Part shown: positions 16,699-23,366 of the stretch, one piece after another
Position numbering within the stretch: position 1 is the first letter of the stretch
How the letters are laid out: the number at the start of each line of letters is the position of its first letter
Assembly: GCA_900320905.1 (NCBI GenBank)
Contig: ONTZ01000032.1
Coordinates: forward strand, 1-34,252
Source: an uncultured Prevotella sp.
Lineage (GTDB): Bacteria; Bacteroidota; Bacteroidia; Bacteroidales; Bacteroidaceae
Direction of reading: 5' to 3'
DNA length: 34,252 nt
Notes under the pieces: model-generated
What the model saw: the letters and a program-made list of their open reading frames with translations, nothing else
The model's database searches: none
What the model was told of the DNA's origin: nothing
Made by a program: the position numbers and the translations under genes

Positions 16699-18483
16699 TT
16701 AGCCCTCAATTGGTGTTTTTTTCTTCTCGATACTATAAATATTATATCGAACGACCAGGTTTTTGTATAGCGTTCGTGAAGAGGTTTCATCGAAAAGGTC
16801 TTCGTTGAGGGCAGACTTGATGTTGGAGACTCTTTGTTTTGTAATTTCCATCATGTTGGCTTGTTCATCACCACTTATGCCTATAACAGTGAGAATGCAG
16901 ACCCGAATGTACTGAGGGTTATCGCATTTCTGGGAAAGGTCATGGAACAGGGCGGGGAAACTGTTTGCAAACGCCTTGGTCAACTCTTTCCATTCCGTCT
17001 CAGTCACTTTGTTTAAAGGAGTATCCGCTATTTCGCGTATGCGTTTGACGATATTCTCCTTGGTAAATGATTCAGAAACAGTAAGGCTCTTGGATATCAC
17101 ATCATTCTTTTGGAGTTCATTAATTCGCTTTTGGAGACGTTCGTTCTCTTCCAGCAGCCTTGACCTCTCGCTCTCGTAGTCTTGATTAATCTGGGATATG
17201 GTCTGTTGCGCCTTGGCATATTTCTCCCTGAAGCCGCTACTCTCTCCCTGTGCCTCCGTCAGTTCCTGTTGGATAGTTGCAATCACCTGTTGGTGGGTGG
17301 ATTCTAACAATTGCAACTCATGCAGGTTTTCCTCATATTCGTCTGTGGCATTGGCAAACTCCTTCTTTAGTCGATTAATTTTCCTCTGATTGTTTTTCCA
17401 CAGCATGAATGCGGCAATGAGGATAATGGCCAAAACCACTGCAGTGACGATTAATCCGATCAGCCTTTTGTATGCCTTGACCTCATTTTCATGAGCCTCT
17501 TTCTGCAAACGGCTGTAGTTGTAATTGGCTGCCATTTGTGCTACAATATTCTGGTCTTTAAGAGCAATTGAAGAGTCGTTGGCCGTGCAATACAGTTGGG
17601 CATATTTGGCGATGGAGTCGGCCTGATGACGCTTGCTAAAAACACTTAAGAGGCCTCGATACATAGGGTCTTGGGATGCATAAGACATTCCCGGTCGGTA
17701 TATCTTACGATAATAATATTCTGCAGAGTCAAGTTTATGGATATTTTCAAAGTATTTGCCTTTATAATAGTAATACTGGCGTTGGGAAGGGGGAAGTTCA
17801 TGATGCTCGTCGAACAGATCGGATTCGGCCTCAAACTGATCCATCAGGGCCTTGGCCTCGTCTAATCGTTGAGGACTTTCCGTATATAACAATAATAATG
17901 TCTTAGAGTAGCGCAAAGCCTGCTGTTTAAACCCATGTTTACGGTACTGTTCAAGTGCGGACTTCAGGATGATTTCGGCACTGTCCTTCTTGTTTAACAG
18001 AATATAGGCTCCGGAAGACAGGACCTGATTATAAATGGCCCACTTTATTTCATTGGCGCGATAATCATAATGAGTGGCTTTGTTTCGAGCCTCAATTTCG
18101 TTGGTCAGGAGAAGTTGGCTGTGATATACAGTCGCCATCTGGGAATAAACGCTCCCCAGCGTATAGAAATCACAGTCAGAGACTGTCGTGTCGGCTGCAT
18201 CAATGGCATCCTGATAACTGCTGATGGCACACGGGGCTTCGCCTATGTCGCTATAGGTGCGCCCGAGGATGTAGTGGGCACGCATCCGTTCGTTGGGCGT
18301 GCCATGTTTGTCGAAATAGGCTACGAGGTCTTTGGCTAATGAATCATTCCGCATCACGCTGTCGGCACGGTTGGCCTGCTCCAACTGTTCAAGTTGCCGT
18401 AGCATCTGTTCCTTGTCGGCACCACAGCCGTACAACAGCCACAGGCCGCATAGCATCATCAAGATCGGACGAATATGTTTCAT
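16699..18483 (-). CDS. Membrane regulator: TPR domain, TM helix, coiled coil, HTH-like C-terminus
   Basis: 594 aa from the ATG at 18483 (the frame is open 15 codons further, but MKHIRPILMMLCGLWLLYGC is a lipoprotein-like signal ending in Cys20). Residues ~40-330 are TPR-like helices (ERMRAHYILGRTYSDIG, CAISSYQDAIDAA, DSAEYYYRKIY). A TM helix (LIGLIVTAVVLAIILIAAFML) follows at about 340-360. Next is a long coiled coil (about 365-480). The C-terminal domain has DTPLNKVTETEWKELTKAF, ILTVIGISGDEQANMMEIT and QRVSNIKSALNEDLF. The last part is shaped like a LuxR-type HTH as in the Bacteroidetes TPR-TM-HTH regulators. The signal and target genes are unknown. The adjacent RiPP island is a possible target (inference). 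Confidence 0.82.
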   Translation of the reverse strand: MKHIRPILMMLCGLWLLYGCGADKEQMLRQLEQLEQANRADSVMRNDSLAKDLVAYFDKHGTPNERMRAHYILGRTYSDIGEAPCAISSYQDAIDAADTTVSDCDFYTLGSVYSQMATVYHSQLLLTNEIEARNKATHYDYRANEIKWAIYNQVLSSGAYILLNKKDSAEIILKSALEQYRKHGFKQQALRYSKTLLLLYTESPQRLDEAKALMDQFEAESDLFDEHHELPPSQRQYYYYKGKYFENIHKLDSAEYYYRKIYRPGMSYASQDPMYRGLLSVFSKRHQADSIAKYAQLYCTANDSSIALKDQNIVAQMAANYNYSRLQKEAHENEVKAYKRLIGLIVTAVVLAIILIAAFMLWKNNQRKINRLKKEFANATDEYEENLHELQLLESTHQQVIATIQQELTEAQGESSGFREKYAKAQQTISQINQDYESERSRLLEENERLQKRINELQKNDVISKSLTVSESFTKENIVKRIREIADTPLNKVTETEWKELTKAFANSFPALFHDLSQKCDNPQYIRVCILTVIGISGDEQANMMEITKQRVSNIKSALNEDLFDETSSRTLYKNLVVRYNIYSIEKKKTPIEG

Positions 18484-18505
18484 GTTGCAAATGTAAATTT
18501 TGGGG

Positions 18506-18537
18506 CAAAGATACAAATTATCTCCCATTCGACCAAA
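18506..18537 (-). promoter_or_regulatory. Promoter of the TPR/HTH regulator
   Basis: On the minus strand TTTGG (18537-18533), a 19-bp spacer and TATCTTTG (18513-18506) make a near-consensus Bacteroidetes promoter about 22 bp upstream of the chosen ATG. Its position supports the start at 18483 rather than 18528. Confidence 0.75.
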
Positions 18538-18659
18538 TAAAAGGCAGAAAAAAGTTTAATGAGATGATTATATTTAATTAAATGGATTTGTTTTGGTTAA
18601 TATCGTTAAATTTAACAGAAATAATTAACTAAAACATCTCTTCTATTTATGAAAAACAC

Positions 18660-18667
18660 TACCTTTG
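18660..18667 (+). promoter_or_regulatory. rprX-like promoter, -7 box
   Basis: TACCTTTG matches TAnnTTTG, 22 bp before the ATG at 18690. No clear -33 TTG is seen, which may mean activation by a regulator. Confidence 0.6.
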
Positions 18668-18689
18668 TCCCCAGATTGAAAACGAGACA

Positions 18690-20252
18690 ATGAAAAAGAG
18701 TACAATTTGGATTATAGCGACCATTATGGGACTGGCCTTCATCGGTCTTTTGCTGTTACAGATTTCCTATATCGAGGAGATGGCGAAGATGAAGAAGGAA
18801 CAGTTTGATGAATCCGTCAACCGCAGTCTTTATCAGGCGTCTCGCAAACTTGAAATGAATGAGACTGCGCGATATCTGGAGAAGGATGTGAAGGATACGG
18901 AGCGCCGGGCATTCAAGCAAGACTCTGTCATGGTAGATGGACTGGATGGTACGGTGAAGCATGCACACCAGTTTGCGGTAGCAGCCGATGATGGTACGGT
19001 CTATTCCTCATTTGAACTGAAGACCTTTGCCATTAAGCCTGCCAATGTGCCTAAGGCCATGATCCTGCGTACGGATAAAAATAGTATTTCTGAGGCAACA
19101 AAATCTTTGCAGGAGATAGTACGTAACCGATATGTCTATCAGAAAGCCTTGCTCGACGAGGTGGTCTATAATATCCTTTACACTGCTTCTGACAAGCCAT
19201 TGAAGGAGCGTGTCAACTTTAAGATGCTTGACCAGGATATCCGTGCGGAACTGCAGAATAACGGAATCAATATCCCCTATCATTTCACGGTTGAAACCAG
19301 TGACGGACGGGAAGTCTATCGTTGTCCGGACTATACCGATGAAGGAAAAGACTATACCTATACCCAGACGCTTTTCCACAACGATCCATCTCCGAAGATG
19401 GGTGTGGTGAAGATTCATTTCCCTGACATGAACTCCTACATCTTCTCGAGCGTGCGGTTCATGATTCCGTCGATGATTTTCACCATTGTCCTGCTCATTA
19501 CGTTCGTCTTTACCATTGTGGTCATCTTCCGTCAGAAGCGCTATTCGGAGATCAAGAACGACTTTATTAACAATATGACACACGAACTGAAGACCCCGAT
19601 CTCCAGTATTTCTTTGGCTGCTCAGATGCTCAACGACGATTCTGTGGGCAAGTCGCCTGCCATGCTGAAACATCTCGGTGGTGTCATCAACGATGAGTCA
19701 AAGCGACTTCGGTTCCTCGTGGAGAAAGTGCTGCAAATGTCTATGTTCGACAGGAAAGACGCTGCTTTCAAGAAGAAGGAACTTGATCTGAATGAACTCC
19801 TTGAAAACATCGCTTCCAGTTTCTCCCTGCGTGTGGAGCATACGGGTGGTAAGATATATACGGAGATTGAGGCGGTGGATTCTGCCATCTATGTCGATGA
19901 AGTGCATTTCCAGAATGCTATCACCAACTTGATGGATAATGCCGTGAAGTATCGTAAACCGGATCAGCCGCTCGACCTTTTCATCAAGACTTGGAATGAG
20001 AAAGAACGTCTCTGTTTCAGTATCCGTGATACGGGTCTTGGCATTAAGAAGGAGAACGTGAAGAAAATCTTCGACAAGTTCTACCGAGTGCATACTGGTA
20101 ATGTGCACGATGTGAAGGGTTTCGGCTTGGGGCTCGCTTATGTTAAGAAGATCATCAACCTGCACGAGGGCGAAATCAAATGTGAGAGTGAGGTAGGAAA
20201 GGGTACCACCTTCACTGTGTCGCTGCCCATCCTCCGTGAAGATGCAAATTAG
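18690..20252 (+). CDS. rprX: Sensor histidine kinase, RprX-like
   Basis: Inner-membrane sensor that phosphorylates the response regulator encoded next to it. 520 aa. TM1 at about residues 5-25, a ~230-residue periplasmic sensor domain, TM2 at about 257-279 (MIFTIVLLITFVFTIVVIF), and no obvious HAMP domain. The kinase core has the H box HELKTPISSIS (His298), N box NLMDNAVKYR, G1 DTGLGIKKENVKKIFDKFYR and G2 GFGLGLAYVKKI. Overall organisation, N-terminus (MKKSTIWII) and partner match the Bacteroides RprX/RprY system, linked there to tetracycline-related regulation and oxidative stress. The symbol is given by resemblance. Confidence 0.88.
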   Translation: MKKSTIWIIATIMGLAFIGLLLLQISYIEEMAKMKKEQFDESVNRSLYQASRKLEMNETARYLEKDVKDTERRAFKQDSVMVDGLDGTVKHAHQFAVAADDGTVYSSFELKTFAIKPANVPKAMILRTDKNSISEATKSLQEIVRNRYVYQKALLDEVVYNILYTASDKPLKERVNFKMLDQDIRAELQNNGINIPYHFTVETSDGREVYRCPDYTDEGKDYTYTQTLFHNDPSPKMGVVKIHFPDMNSYIFSSVRFMIPSMIFTIVLLITFVFTIVVIFRQKRYSEIKNDFINNMTHELKTPISSISLAAQMLNDDSVGKSPAMLKHLGGVINDESKRLRFLVEKVLQMSMFDRKDAAFKKKELDLNELLENIASSFSLRVEHTGGKIYTEIEAVDSAIYVDEVHFQNAITNLMDNAVKYRKPDQPLDLFIKTWNEKERLCFSIRDTGLGIKKENVKKIFDKFYRVHTGNVHDVKGFGLGLAYVKKIINLHEGEIKCESEVGKGTTFTVSLPILREDAN

Positions 20253-20274
20253 TAAACAAATGAAATAGATAAAT

Positions 20275-20304
20275 AAATTGTTAAATAGTAAATTGTCAAA
20301 TTGT
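20275..20304 (+). repeat. AAATTGT short repeats between rprX and rprY
   Basis: AAATTGT occurs at 20275, 20290 and 20298 in a 66-bp AT-rich spacer, followed by AAATTT. No promoter box is visible, so the two genes are probably co-transcribed. Confidence 0.5.
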
Positions 20305-20318
20305 AAATTTCAAAGATT

Positions 20319-21020
20319 ATGGACGAGAAACTGAAAATCTTGCTTTGCGAGGACGATGAGAACCTCGGAATGCTGCTTCGTGAGTATTTGCAGGCTAAGG
20401 GCTATGCAACAGAACTGTGTGCCGATGGTGAGGCTGGTTACAAGGCCTTCCTGAAGACGAAGTTCGACATCTGTGTGCTCGATGTGATGATGCCCAAGAA
20501 GGATGGTTTCACACTGGCACAGGAAATCCGTACCTCGAATGTCGATGTACCCATTATCTTCCTCACTGCCAAGACATTGAAGGAGGATATCCTTGAAGGT
20601 TTCAAGATAGGTGCCGACGACTATATCACCAAACCATTCTCTATGGAGGAACTCGTGTTCCGTATTGAGGCTATCATGCGCCGTACCAAGGGTAAGAAGA
20701 GCAAGGAATCGACACTCTATCATATTGGTAAGTTCACCTTCGACACCCAGAAGCAACTGCTCTGCATCGGTGACGACCAGCGCAAGTTGACCACCAAGGA
20801 GAACGAACTGCTGGCTCTGCTTTGCAGCCATGCCAACGAGATCTTGCAGCGTGACTTTGCCTTGAAGACGATCTGGATTGATGATAACTATTTCAATGCC
20901 CGTTCGATGGATGTCTACATCACCAAACTGCGCAAGCATCTCAAGGATGATCCGCAGATTGAAATCATCAATATCCACGGTAAGGGTTATAAACTCATTA
21001 CCCCTGAGGAGGCAGAATGA
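20319..21020 (+). CDS. rprY: Response regulator, OmpR family, RprY-like
   Basis: DNA-binding partner of the adjacent kinase. 233 aa. Receiver domain (residues ~6-122) with the acidic pocket [10 protein letters not shown], phospho-acceptor Asp55 in [11 protein letters not shown], the Thr in PIIFLTAKT, and Lys in [13 protein letters not shown]-terminal OmpR/PhoB winged helix (about 135-230) has [19 protein letters not shown], the following [16 protein letters not shown] recognition helix and the wing GKGYKLITP. It follows rprX by 66 nt and overlaps the next small gene by ATGA. Confidence 0.92.
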   Translation: MDEKLKILLCEDDENLGMLLREYLQAKGYATELCADGEAGYKAFLKTKFDICVLDVMMPKKDGFTLAQEIRTSNVDVPIIFLTAKTLKEDILEGFKIGADDYITKPFSMEELVFRIEAIMRRTKGKKSKESTLYHIGKFTFDTQKQLLCIGDDQRKLTTKENELLALLCSHANEILQRDFALKTIWIDDNYFNARSMDVYITKLRKHLKDDPQIEIINIHGKGYKLITPEEAE

Positions 21021-21199
21021 ACAATCGTTTGAAACAACTGATAGGAGTGGCGCTGGTAATCATCGGCGCCCTCTTTCTGATTGTTGCCTATCTGGCAGGG
21101 TGGACATCGAGCAACCTTGTACTACTCAGTGCACTCTTTATTATTGTAATAGGTGTATTTCTTCACGTAAAACTCGCAAAATCAGGCGAAAAGTATTAA
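21017..21199 (+). CDS. Small two-TM membrane protein
   Basis: 60 aa, starting with the ATG of an ATGA overlap with rprY, so translationally coupled. Two hydrophobic helices (about residues 8-27, [20 protein letters not shown], and 33-51, [18 protein letters not shown]) with a short WTSSN turn and a basic end (KLAKSGEKY). No function is recognised. Coupling to the two-component system suggests a role in signalling or in its target membrane process, but that is inference. Confidence 0.75.
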   Translation: MNNRLKQLIGVALVIIGALFLIVAYLAGWTSSNLVLLSALFIIVIGVFLHVKLAKSGEKY

Positions 21200-21218
21200 A
21201 TACTGTTAATCAGGGCCC

Positions 21219-21249
21219 ATTTCTCATTTCTCATTTCTCATTTCTCATT
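21219..21249 (+). repeat. 7-bp microsatellite (ATTTCTC x4) at rpsF promoter
   Basis: Four perfect tandem copies of ATTTCTC followed by ATT. The tract ends 9 bp before the TACCTTTG -7 box of rpsF, so it covers the place where the -33 element should be. Confidence 0.85.
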
Positions 21250-21258
21250 AAAAAGCAG

Positions 21259-21266
21259 TACCTTTG
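21259..21266 (+). promoter_or_regulatory. rpsF-rpsR-rplI promoter, -7 box
   Basis: TACCTTTG matches TAnnTTTG. Predicted start near 21273 gives a leader of ~40 nt with a small GCTT/AAGC hairpin (21271-21282) preceded by CC. Confidence 0.7.
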
Positions 21267-21312
21267 CATCCGCTTTTTGAAGCACATTATTAATTTTTTA
21301 ATTTTTAAAAGT

Positions 21313-21660
21313 ATGAATCAATACGAAACCGTTTTCATTTTGACTCCCGTTTTGTCTGATGAACAGATGAAGGAAACGGCCGCTAAATTCAAGAAGGTCC
21401 TCACCGATAAGGGTGCAGAGATCATCTCCGAAGAGGCCTGGGGATTGAAGAAGATGGCTTATGCTATTCAGAAGAAGTCTACAGGTTTCTACTGCCTGAT
21501 AGAGTTCAAGGCTGAGCCAGAAGTGATCAAGACATTGGAGACTGCCTATCGTCGTGACGAGAAGGTGATTCGTTTCCAGACAGTTAAACTCGACAAATAT
21601 GCTGTGGAGTACGCTGAGAAGCGTCGCAACAAATTTGGCGCAAAAACAGAGGAGGCTTAA
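21313..21660 (+). CDS. rpsF: 30S ribosomal protein S6
   Basis: Binds 16S rRNA with S18 in the platform of the small subunit. 115 aa. [40 protein letters not shown] and [15 protein letters not shown] are the standard S6 landmarks. The ATG at 21313 gives the canonical start. An AT-rich stretch precedes it and no Shine-Dalgarno is visible. First gene of the S6-S18-L9 operon. Confidence 0.96.
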   Translation: MNQYETVFILTPVLSDEQMKETAAKFKKVLTDKGAEIISEEAWGLKKMAYAIQKKSTGFYCLIEFKAEPEVIKTLETAYRRDEKVIRFQTVKLDKYAVEYAEKRRNKFGAKTEEA

Positions 21661-21662
21661 TT

Positions 21663-21932
21663 ATGGCAGCACAGGACACAGAAATCCGTTATTTGAATGC
21701 TCCTTCTATCGACACGAAGAAGAAGAAGTACTGCCGCTTTAAGAAGAGTGGTATCAAGTATATCGACTACAAGGATCCCGAGTTCCTTAAGAAATTCCTC
21801 AACGAGCAGGGTAAGATTCTTCCCCGTCGTATCACTGGAACATCTCTGAAGTATCAGCGTCGTGTGGCTCAGGCCGTGAAGCGTGCCCGCCAGATTGCTC
21901 TGCTGCCTTACGTAACCGATTTGATGAAATAA
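21663..21932 (+). CDS. rpsR: 30S ribosomal protein S18
   Basis: Partner of S6 on the 30S platform. 89 aa. Features: [20 protein letters not shown] with the conserved Cys, [20 protein letters not shown], and [21 protein letters not shown], the S18 rRNA-binding signature. It begins 2 nt after rpsF, so translation is coupled. Confidence 0.97.
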   Translation: MAAQDTEIRYLNAPSIDTKKKKYCRFKKSGIKYIDYKDPEFLKKFLNEQGKILPRRITGTSLKYQRRVAQAVKRARQIALLPYVTDLMK

Positions 21933-21950
21933 AACAAGGAGGACGCAAGT

Positions 21951-22562
21951 ATGGAAATTATTCTGAAAGAAGATATTATCGGTCTGGGATTCAAGAACGA
22001 TATCGTGAATGTAAAGTCTGGTTATGGCCGTAACTACCTCATCCCTCAGGGTAAGGGTGTTATTGCTTCTCCTTCTGCCAAGAAGGTGCTCGCAGAGAAT
22101 CTGAAGCAACAGGCTCACAAGATTGCTGCCCAGAAGGCTGCCGCCGAAGAGAAGGCTGCTGTGCTGGAGGGTGTTGCTCTCGAGATTGCTGCCAAGGTGA
22201 GTGCTACGGGTCAACTCTATGGTTCCGTAGGTGCTGCTCAGGTGGCTGATGCCCTCGCTCAGATGGGTAAGGAGGTTGATCGTAAGATCATCACCATGAA
22301 GGATGCCAAGAAACTGGGTGACTATGTGGCTCTCGTTCACTTCCACAAGGAGGTGACTGTCGAGATTCCCGTCAAGGTGGTTGCTGAGAATGCTGCTGAG
22401 TTGAAGGCTGCTGCCGATGCAGAGGCTGCCATTCGTGCTGCCGCTGATGCCAAGGCCGCTGCCGCTGAGGCTGCCGACGAGGCTGAGGTTCTCGAGGCTC
22501 TCGACGCTGCTCCTGCAGAAGAGGCTACTGCTTCTGCTGAGGAGGCTCCCGCTGAGGCTTAA
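21951..22562 (+). CDS. rplI: 50S ribosomal protein L9 with long Ala/Glu-rich tail
   Basis: Binds 23S rRNA at the base of the L1 stalk. The first ~148 residues are a normal L9: N-domain MEIILKEDIIGLGFKNDIV with the signature GYGRNYLIPQGKG, connecting helix, and C-domain SATGQLYGSVGAAQVADAL...HKEVTVEIPVKVV. A further ~55 residues of almost only Ala, Glu and Asp follow (DAEAAIRAAADAKAAAAEAA). The total of 203 aa compares with about 150 for typical L9. Third gene of the operon, 18 nt after rpsR with an AAGGAGGAC-like ribosome site. Confidence 0.95.
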   Translation: MEIILKEDIIGLGFKNDIVNVKSGYGRNYLIPQGKGVIASPSAKKVLAENLKQQAHKIAAQKAAAEEKAAVLEGVALEIAAKVSATGQLYGSVGAAQVADALAQMGKEVDRKIITMKDAKKLGDYVALVHFHKEVTVEIPVKVVAENAAELKAAADAEAAIRAAADAKAAAAEAADEAEVLEALDAAPAEEATASAEEAPAEA

Positions 22563-22635
22563 TCAAGCATTTTAAATCAAACAATTAATAATTAATCACT
22601 GCTGTAAGGCATCATTATTTATTATGACAACAGTG

Positions 22636-22665
22636 TCCCGAGGGTTTCCCCTCGGGATTTTTTTG
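22636..22665 (+). terminator. Terminator of the rpsF operon
   Basis: TCCCGAGGG (22636-22644) and CCCTCGGGA (22649-22657) form a 9-bp perfect stem with a short TTTC loop, followed by seven T residues. A textbook intrinsic terminator 74 nt after rplI. Confidence 0.9.
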
Positions 22666-22701
22666 CTATTTTGAAAATTCTCCCTGAATTATTTGAAGCG
22701 C

Positions 22702-22818
22702 AATAGTCTTAACAACTCATTGGAACCATTCGAACGACCTATTCGAATAATTCCTTTACCCTATAAAGGATTATTCGAACACGTCAAAGGGATTATTCGA
22801 ATAGTTGATTAAGACTAT
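22702..22818. repeat. Nested palindromic element with four TTCGAA sites
   Basis: The outer arms AATAGTCTTAACAACT (22702-22717) and AGTTGATTAAGACTAT (22803-22818) are inverted repeats with one extra base. Inside, TTCGAATAATTCCTTT (22742-22757) faces AAAGGATTATTCGAA (22765-22779), and a further copy, AAAGGGATTATTCGAA (22786-22801), follows. TTCGAA occurs at 22729, 22742, 22774 and 22796. No ORF. It lies in the 344-bp gap between rplI and the small lipoprotein gene, between their two terminators. Confidence 0.8.
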
Positions 22819-22841
22819 CTGAATAAAAATGGGAAAAAGGA

Positions 22842-22876
22842 AAGACCGCGGGACTCACGTCCTGCGGTCTTCTTTT
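22842..22876. terminator. Terminator of the small lipoprotein gene (bidirectional)
   Basis: AAGACCGCGGGAC (22842-22854) and GTCCTGCGGTCTT (22859-22871) form a 13-bp stem with one wobble or mismatch and a TCAC loop. T-rich stretches lie on both sides (CTTTTTCTC on plus, CCTTTTTCC on minus). It is 31 nt beyond the lipoprotein stop on the minus strand. Confidence 0.85.
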
Positions 22877-22906
22877 TCTCTCAATTAAGTTCGTTGTGAC
22901 AAACTA

Positions 22907-23080
22907 TTAAGCAACAGTGTCAGCAGCGGCTGTGTCAGCAGCAACGGTGTCAGCACTCAGAGTGTCAACAACCTCCTCGATAGAGTCTGTGTCAGTAGCA
23001 GGAGCCTGCTGAGCCTGATTACCACAAGATGCGAAAGAGATAGCTGCAACAGCTACGAACATAAATACTAATTTCTTCAT
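22907..23080 (-). CDS. Small acidic lipoprotein
   Basis: 57 aa from the ATG ending at 23080 (ten more codons are open upstream but MKKLVFMFVAVAAISFASC is a complete lipoprotein signal, Cys19). The mature peptide is ~38 residues, low-complexity and acidic: QAQQAPATDTDSIEEVV, then DTLSADTVAADTAAADTVA. No function is recognised. Such tiny lipoproteins are frequent in Prevotella. It has its own promoter (TACCTTTG, minus) and terminator, so it is a single-gene unit. Confidence 0.78.
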   Translation of the reverse strand: MKKLVFMFVAVAAISFASCGNQAQQAPATDTDSIEEVVDTLSADTVAADTAAADTVA

Positions 23081-23132
23081 TTTTCTAATGCTTTTAAATC
23101 TGTAAAACAATCATTTGTTTATTAAAACGCTG

Positions 23133-23140
23133 CAAAGGTA
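23133..23140 (-). promoter_or_regulatory. Promoter of the small lipoprotein, -7 box
   Basis: TACCTTTG on the minus strand, about 53 bp upstream of the ATG at 23080. The rest of the gap to mtaB (23141-23308) is T- and A-rich and shows no gene. Confidence 0.65.
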
Positions 23141-23308
23141 TGCATTTTTTTAATAGGTCGTATCATTTTTTTTGTTTTTTTTTAGGCTGTTTTTGTAACT
23201 TTTTTGCAAACAACTGTATTTCAGCGAATTATGAAATGTTAAAAATCATTCATTTTTGGGAAAATGCGAATAATTGCTCAAAAATTGCTGTATTTGGGAA
23301 AAAAACAC

Positions 23309-23316
23309 TACCTTTG
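23309..23316 (+). promoter_or_regulatory. mtaB promoter, -7 box
   Basis: TACCTTTG with a TTG at 23285-23287 (21-bp spacer). The ATG at 23367 is about 50 bp downstream, which supports that start over the longer open frame beginning at 23274. Confidence 0.65.
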
Positions 23317-23366
23317 TGCTCGCAAACATAGATAAACCAAAAAGCGAAAAAGAAAAAAAGTTAAAA

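Noticed and set aside
23140-23331. 63-aa plus-strand frame upstream of mtaB
   Set aside because: Phe/Cys/Asn-rich translation of poly-T DNA, crosses the mtaB promoter, no ribosome site.
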